A stretch of 64,000 nucleotides of DNA from Deltaproteobacteria bacterium (GTDB taxonomy: Bacteria > Myxococcota_A > Polyangia > HGW-17). The stretch is taken from contig JAFGWM010000032.1 in NCBI GenBank assembly GCA_016937155.1, forward strand, positions 43,422 through 107,421, written 5' to 3'. The notes under the pieces were generated by a model, which was not told the origin of the DNA, searched no databases, and saw only the letters and a program-made list of their open reading frames with translations. Position numbers and translations under genes: made by a program. Shown here piece after piece: positions 59,647 through 64,000 of the stretch (positions within the stretch are counted from its first letter, which is position 1; every line of letters starts with the position of its first letter).

Positions 59647-61860
59647 GTGTGTTTTGGTTTTTTTCATAAACGTGGGAATAACGGTAAAGATTTGACTCAG
59701 GAAAACGATAATAAAAGTCAGGAGAATGCTAACCGCGGAGATGAAAACTCCACTATGAATACACCCTCTGAAAAACATTCTGATAATAACTCTGATCTTC
59801 ATCTTCAACCAACACAGGTTGTTGTTGATACAGAGGGATCTGGTCCTGTAAATAAGATATCTGATGTGGATCATGAGCGATATCCAACTGCACAGACATC
59901 TAAAGTTGATTCAGGTGAAAACAGATTTGTCAGAGAAGGTCCACTCAGTGGCACTTTGTTTGAAGGAAAATACAAGGTTGGGGAGCTTATTGGTGAAGGC
60001 GGTATGGGGCAGGTTTATAAAGCTACCCATGTTATGATGAAAAAAACTGTAGCATTGAAAATTCTGCAGTCAGTTTTAAGTGCTCAACCCGATATTGTTG
60101 AAAGATTCAGGAGAGAGGCTGAGTCTGCAGATAGACTCTCAAGTGCCCACATTATAAATGTAAGGGATTTTGGAAGAAGTTCAGATGGTCTGTTTTATCT
60201 GGTAATGGAATATGTTGAAGGTATTCCACTGTCCAATTTTCTCTTTGAAGGGCCAATGGACTGGCGCAGGGCATCCAGAATTATGATGCAGATTTTGAGT
60301 GCTCTCGAAGATGCTCATAGAAATGGTATCATTCATAGAGATCTCAAACCTGACAATATAATGATAAGCACCTCTGAAGGTGGTGAGGAAATAGTTAAAA
60401 TCCTTGACTTCGGTATCGCCAAACTGGCTGAAGGTGAAGAAAAGGGCATGCAGGTCACCAGAGCCGGTATGATATTCGGCACCCCTTCATATATCAGTCC
60501 GGAACAGGCAAAGGGACAGAATGTAACTCCAGCCAGTGATTTATACAGTGCCGGAATAATATTTTATCAGATGCTTGTTGGTGAATTACCGTTTACTGCT
60601 GAATCAACCATCGATCTGATAAACAAGCATATAAAAGAAATTCCACCTCCTGTAAGAAAATTCCGCCCTGATGTTCCTCCTGAAATAGAGTTTCTGATCA
60701 GTCGATCGTTGTCCAAAAAATCCAAGGACAGACCTAAAAATGCATTTGAGATGAAGGCAGTGCTTGGGAATGCCCTTAATCTGACAAAATTTATTGAGAC
60801 AGTTCCAATTTCTCTGAGTGGAAGATTTCAGGACTTTTTTGTTACTGCTTTTGGTAAATTTATTCTCTTTTTGTTCACTCTGGTGTTGTTATCAGGTGTT
60901 TTTTATTTCATGTTTATCAGACAGACCTCCAATCAGACTTCCGGGGATGTTGTGAAGCATTCCGAGAATGTTTCCAAAAAAAATGTAGGGGATGTAAAAT
61001 CCGTAAATAAATCCAGCGGAAAAAATGAACCTGATGTTATTGAACTCCTTATTAAAAAAGGTAAACTGGCTGAAGCTCTTTCCATAGCTGAAGAGGATCT
61101 TAAAAAAAATCCCTCAAATAAAACTGCAGTTCAGAATCTTGGAAAAGTCAGAAAGCTTTTTGTGGAAAAAGGAAAAAAATCTGCACTTGTTGAACTAGCT
61201 GCCATTACTGATAATGCTGGTATTGATGGATATATTGTAAAGTTAAGACTCTGGTTATCATGGTTTCCCACTGATGGCGAACTGAATTATTTTATAGCTC
61301 TGGCATATTCCAGACAAAAAAATCATTCCACAAGTATAAAACATTTTAATAAAGCATTGCTTTTAAAACCTGATCTTGGAATTAAAAAAGAATCCAAGGT
61401 CTTCATAATAAAATATCTTCGCAATAAAAAGCAGTGGATCAGAAGTCTGATGGTCAAAACCGTTCAGGAAACGTACGGAAATGCAAAACCTGAAAATCTC
61501 GTCTTCTTGCTTGAAATAATAAATGATGAAAAAGTGGATGTTGATGAGAGATACAGCATATATCGTTTTGTTCAGTTAAGGGGTCTTTCAAAGGGTATCC
61601 GGCAGATGGATTTCTGGAAGTGGCAACTGAAGTGGTCGACAGTCTGCAGTGTAAGGAAAGAAGCCTGCCAGTGGTTTAAGAATAATGGAACCCGAAATGA
61701 AGTCAGATTTCTTAAAAGGGAATTAAAAACAAAATATTACAGAACAGGAAGCGGTGCAAAAGTATCCACAGCCTGCTATCTGCAGGATTTAAGAAGTGCT
61801 ATTAATGAATCAGGCAAAAGGAGACCACCCACAAAAAAAGCAAGGCCGATGAAGAAGTGA
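59647..61860 (+). CDS. Ser/Thr protein kinase with TM helix and TPR-like C-terminus
   Basis: From a GTG at 59647 the protein has 737 residues: an N-terminal disordered region (about 1-95), a kinase domain (about 108-375; GEGGMGQVY, Lys138, HRDLKPDN at 230-237, DFG at 254-256, GTPSYISPEQ), one TM helix (about 403-423) and an extracytoplasmic helical part with a TPR-like unit (about 540-570; ALAYSRQKNHSTSIKHFNKAL). The start is uncertain: TTG at 59692 or ATG at 59755 would only trim the disordered region. It may share a transcript with the M16 peptidase gene. Confidence 0.9.
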   Translation: MCFGFFHKRGNNGKDLTQENDNKSQENANRGDENSTMNTPSEKHSDNNSDLHLQPTQVVVDTEGSGPVNKISDVDHERYPTAQTSKVDSGENRFVREGPLSGTLFEGKYKVGELIGEGGMGQVYKATHVMMKKTVALKILQSVLSAQPDIVERFRREAESADRLSSAHIINVRDFGRSSDGLFYLVMEYVEGIPLSNFLFEGPMDWRRASRIMMQILSALEDAHRNGIIHRDLKPDNIMISTSEGGEEIVKILDFGIAKLAEGEEKGMQVTRAGMIFGTPSYISPEQAKGQNVTPASDLYSAGIIFYQMLVGELPFTAESTIDLINKHIKEIPPPVRKFRPDVPPEIEFLISRSLSKKSKDRPKNAFEMKAVLGNALNLTKFIETVPISLSGRFQDFFVTAFGKFILFLFTLVLLSGVFYFMFIRQTSNQTSGDVVKHSENVSKKNVGDVKSVNKSSGKNEPDVIELLIKKGKLAEALSIAEEDLKKNPSNKTAVQNLGKVRKLFVEKGKKSALVELAAITDNAGIDGYIVKLRLWLSWFPTDGELNYFIALAYSRQKNHSTSIKHFNKALLLKPDLGIKKESKVFIIKYLRNKKQWIRSLMVKTVQETYGNAKPENLVFLLEIINDEKVDVDERYSIYRFVQLRGLSKGIRQMDFWKWQLKWSTVCSVRKEACQWFKNNGTRNEVRFLKRELKTKYYRTGSGAKVSTACYLQDLRSAINESGKRRPPTKKARPMKK

Positions 61861-61867
61861 TACGTGG

Positions 61868-63493
61868 TTATTTTTTATAAATAACTATATTTTTAATGTT
61901 TTCGCCACTGTACAGGGGTTCCAGATGTGTGGCTACAATTCTTTCCAGTCTTGGAATATCATCTATTCCGTGTTTCTTTAGATTCTTTTTCATTTTAATC
62001 ATAAGTGAAACAGTTGATTCTTCCATTGATGGATGATTATTTATCCATAAATCAATATGTTTTTCTTCAGGGATGGAATATTCAGGCAAATTGAAATGGT
62101 GAAGCATAAGCCCTGTTCTCAGGAGATCACCAAATGTTATTTCCGCAGGATGTTTGCGGTTAGTATGTTTTACTCCACTATCTGTAAGCAGACTTGCGTT
62201 AAGAGATGAGCCCAAAAATACCAGACTTTTTAGGGAACTCATATCCTCAATAATATCTCCTGCCCATTTAACATCCCTGAGGGTTTTAAAATAAACAACT
62301 TCATTGTTGCCTTTCAATCCCAGATGCAAAACGGGATGTGAGTTAACAAGAGAACGGTAAAAATCACTCCATGAACCTTCAAGTAGGGTGAAAGATCTGG
62401 GAGTGAGGGAAATATGTCCACTCCTAGAGAGAGTCTGAGAGAGTCCTTTCAATTGAAGTAAAAGACTGTATCCTACTCTGAAAATTCGCTGGATAGAAAT
62501 ATTATGCAATGCAACTGGAATTTTCAGAGTGTCACCCTTTGTAATGAATTCAAGACCTAACTGAATGGTTGAAGAGGCAAGTTCACTAAGTTTTCTGAGA
62601 CCATCATCATCGTCAATTGGAATTGTATCTGCACTGGACATTTTATTTATTAGAGCAGCAATCTGTAGTCGTATTGAGTGGATTTCATCGTCTGAAAGTT
62701 GATCCATGAACTCAAGTATATCTGATGAAGGATCCCAGTATTTTGCTGTTTCAAGGGAGACTCTGGACTCTCGGATATGCAAGGGAATAGAAACTTCGTC
62801 GAGAGTCACATTCTCCGGAGGAATAAACCTGTATATTGAAAGTGCGTCAAGATAGTTAATAAATCCCTTTTCTTCGAGGCGGTTATTCATCCAGTGGTAC
62901 GCCTGTTCTTCCAAAAGAGTTGGTAGTTCCCACACGGACTTGGTGAGAGTGCTGATGGCAAAGTTAATATCACCAGCATACAAGTAGTTTATTAATTGAA
63001 TGATATTCTTCCAGATATCCTCATTAACGCCCTCTGCCGGGCTAATTTCAAAAAACGAATCAGGAGTCTGAAAATGTGGAATATCATCATCTGGAGGATC
63101 TCCTTCCCTGAGATTGTAAATAATACAGCTTTTAAGAAGGATAAGACTGATTATTTCTTCGTCGAGATTCTGAAAAACTGTATGTATTTTTTCGTAACCC
63201 AGACTAAGCAGAGCACTTGTCCAGTCAAAAAACGGTGCGAGTAAAAAATTATCCCTGTTCCAACAGTCGAAGTCCAAAAAACATTGAATCTGTTCCGGGG
63301 AGGCAAAGGATAACAGCTCTGTGGAATCATTTATACCAACATTCTTTATGACACTATAAAGTTCATAAGGTTTTATTGATGGAATAGTTATTTCAGGGCT
63401 GGAAAGTGATAAAAGAGGATCAGTATTTCGAGTCAATACTGAGAGTTTAACAGCCTCTTCTATTTTTTCAGAAGTAATTTGTAGTTCAGTCAT
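61868..63493 (-). CDS. DUF6178-like protein
   Basis: The 541-residue all-helical protein resembles the deltaproteobacterial DUF6178 family as I recall it: ELLSFASPEQIQCFLDFDCWNRDN near residue 60 and LGYEKIHTVFQNLDEEIISLILLK after it. There is no signal or membrane helix. Function of the family is unknown. Its ATG overlaps the stop of the small membrane protein (ATGA), indicating coupling. Confidence 0.72.
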   Translation of the reverse strand: MTELQITSEKIEEAVKLSVLTRNTDPLLSLSSPEITIPSIKPYELYSVIKNVGINDSTELLSFASPEQIQCFLDFDCWNRDNFLLAPFFDWTSALLSLGYEKIHTVFQNLDEEIISLILLKSCIIYNLREGDPPDDDIPHFQTPDSFFEISPAEGVNEDIWKNIIQLINYLYAGDINFAISTLTKSVWELPTLLEEQAYHWMNNRLEEKGFINYLDALSIYRFIPPENVTLDEVSIPLHIRESRVSLETAKYWDPSSDILEFMDQLSDDEIHSIRLQIAALINKMSSADTIPIDDDDGLRKLSELASSTIQLGLEFITKGDTLKIPVALHNISIQRIFRVGYSLLLQLKGLSQTLSRSGHISLTPRSFTLLEGSWSDFYRSLVNSHPVLHLGLKGNNEVVYFKTLRDVKWAGDIIEDMSSLKSLVFLGSSLNASLLTDSGVKHTNRKHPAEITFGDLLRTGLMLHHFNLPEYSIPEEKHIDLWINNHPSMEESTVSLMIKMKKNLKKHGIDDIPRLERIVATHLEPLYSGENIKNIVIYKK

Positions 63494-63753
63494 TGTGCAT
63501 CCTGAGATTCAATGGTTGCTGCATCCGGATTGTTGTTTTTATCATGCTGAGTCATCAGTTTCGCCAGATTTTGTATTGAAGAGTTACAGCCTTTTGTATA
63601 AATCATGGCGGTTCCAATAAGAAGTGCAACCATAATAACAACCCAGTCAAAAGTGTGAGAGTCTTGATTAGTGTAATATCTATTGATTTTTCTACGTCTC
63701 ACAACTGGAGGCGGTAGATTTTCTCTTGGATCTTTTTCTTCTGTATCTGTCAT
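63490..63753 (-). CDS. Small single-pass membrane protein
   Basis: The 87-residue protein has a charged N-terminus (about 1-35, PPPVVRRRKINR), one TM helix (about 37-53; WVVIMVALLIGTAMIY) and a polar tail. Positive charge before the helix suggests an N-in topology. Its position between probable recJ and the DUF6178-like gene recalls small subunits near secretion or replication genes, but no family is recognised. GGA precedes the ATG. Confidence 0.68.
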   Translation of the reverse strand: MTDTEEKDPRENLPPPVVRRRKINRYYTNQDSHTFDWVVIMVALLIGTAMIYTKGCNSSIQNLAKLMTQHDKNNNPDAATIESQDAQ

Positions 63754-63772
63754 TTTATTTTCCAGTAAAAAA

Positions 63773-64000
63773 TTAATTATCAGACCAGATATGTAATAAC
63801 CTTAGTTGAATGCTTTTTCCACCCCTGAAAAAATCTCTTTCAGGTACATAAACCGCATTTACAAACTGGGAAACCTGAGAAAAACTTTCGGCCATATTGA
63901 AGCCAATGGCCCTGTGAACTATTCGGCTTACAGGATCCCTGAGTAAAAGCGATAAATGAACAGATTTGGGATAACGGACACTGAGGACTTCAAGTTTTTT
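63773..64000 (-). CDS. recJ: Probable RecJ exonuclease, C-terminal end (cut by window edge)
   Basis: The last 75 codons of a gene entering from the right edge. The frame is open from the edge to a TAA at 63773-63775. The product has the look of the RecJ OB-fold/C-terminal domain: RDPVSRIVHRAIGFNMAES, then FFRGGKSIQLRLLHIW, the equivalent of the family's QL-x-x-x-DI ending. RecJ is a 5'-3' single-strand DNA exonuclease. Assignment rests on a short tail, so it is tentative. The small membrane protein starts 19 bases downstream. Confidence 0.55.
   Translation of the reverse strand, partial: KKLEVLSVRYPKSVHLSLLLRDPVSRIVHRAIGFNMAESFSQVSQFVNAVYVPERDFFRGGKSIQLRLLHIWSDN

Overview
The window is AT-rich, gene-dense bacterial chromosome from a Gram-negative organism. 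It carries predicted outer-membrane beta-barrels, lipoproteins, MurB, a PBP4-type peptidase and an RpoH-type sigma factor. Four Hanks-type Ser/Thr kinases (two with the HRD/NRD-[IV]SP-x-N catalytic loop common in myxobacteria), a hybrid histidine kinase, DUF6178-like and DUF4388-like proteins, TPR-rich envelope proteins and the order glmM-pdxJ-nnr together suggest a low-GC member of the former Deltaproteobacteria (Myxococcota or a neighbouring phylum). This placement is inference from gene content; no rRNA or tRNA gene was seen.

Layout. 1-4485 (minus): a cut-off kinase gene, a kinase whose extracytoplasmic half resembles an ABC solute-binding protein, and a Na+-coupled NSS/SNF transporter. 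4646-5372 (plus): a NifU-type Fe-S scaffold and a Cys-rich lipoprotein. 5383-8976 (minus): a GlcDEF-like flavin/Fe-S redox operon whose large subunit resembles alkyl-DHAP synthase. 9088-17548 (plus): murB, a barrel protein, then an rluD-like/pgeF/coiled-coil/giant TPR-HEAT operon. 17545-22519 (minus): an RluA-family gene, an apparent structured RNA with its own promoter, rsmI, rpoH, fxsA and a stand-alone AICAR transformylase. 22518-25414: a PBP4 homologue, a lipoprotein nitroreductase and an HD phosphohydrolase. 25422-27847 (minus): an Asp-rich small lipoprotein and ligA.

27956-34285 (plus): K+ channel, glmM, pdxJ, nnr, a muramidase-like protein and MscS. 34278-36527 (minus): hybrid kinase. 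36894-42474 (plus): gyrB, a TPR-like protein and a PEGA-type kinase. 42515-43072 (minus): a PAS protein. 43221-48229 (plus): a DUF4388-like protein, fmt, rsmB, rpe and a barrel protein. 48230-55580 (minus): a J-domain/TPR protein, an unusual DnaK, a Cys-rich lipoprotein, HtrA, an unknown, a thiamine-binding-family protein and a membrane retropepsin, which reads as an envelope protein-quality cluster. 55632-56750 (minus): glycerate kinase. 57037-61860 (plus): M16 peptidase and a kinase. 61868-64000 (minus): a DUF6178-like protein, a small membrane protein and the 3' end of a probable recJ.

The most interesting signals are (a) the structured leader or small RNA at about 18553-18774, with promoter, terminator-like 3' end, interleaved stems and an internal direct repeat; (b) the kinase fused to a binding-protein-like sensor beside a transporter; and (c) the J-protein/DnaK/HtrA/retropepsin cluster, whose dnaK promoter carries a perfect palindrome between -35 and -10.
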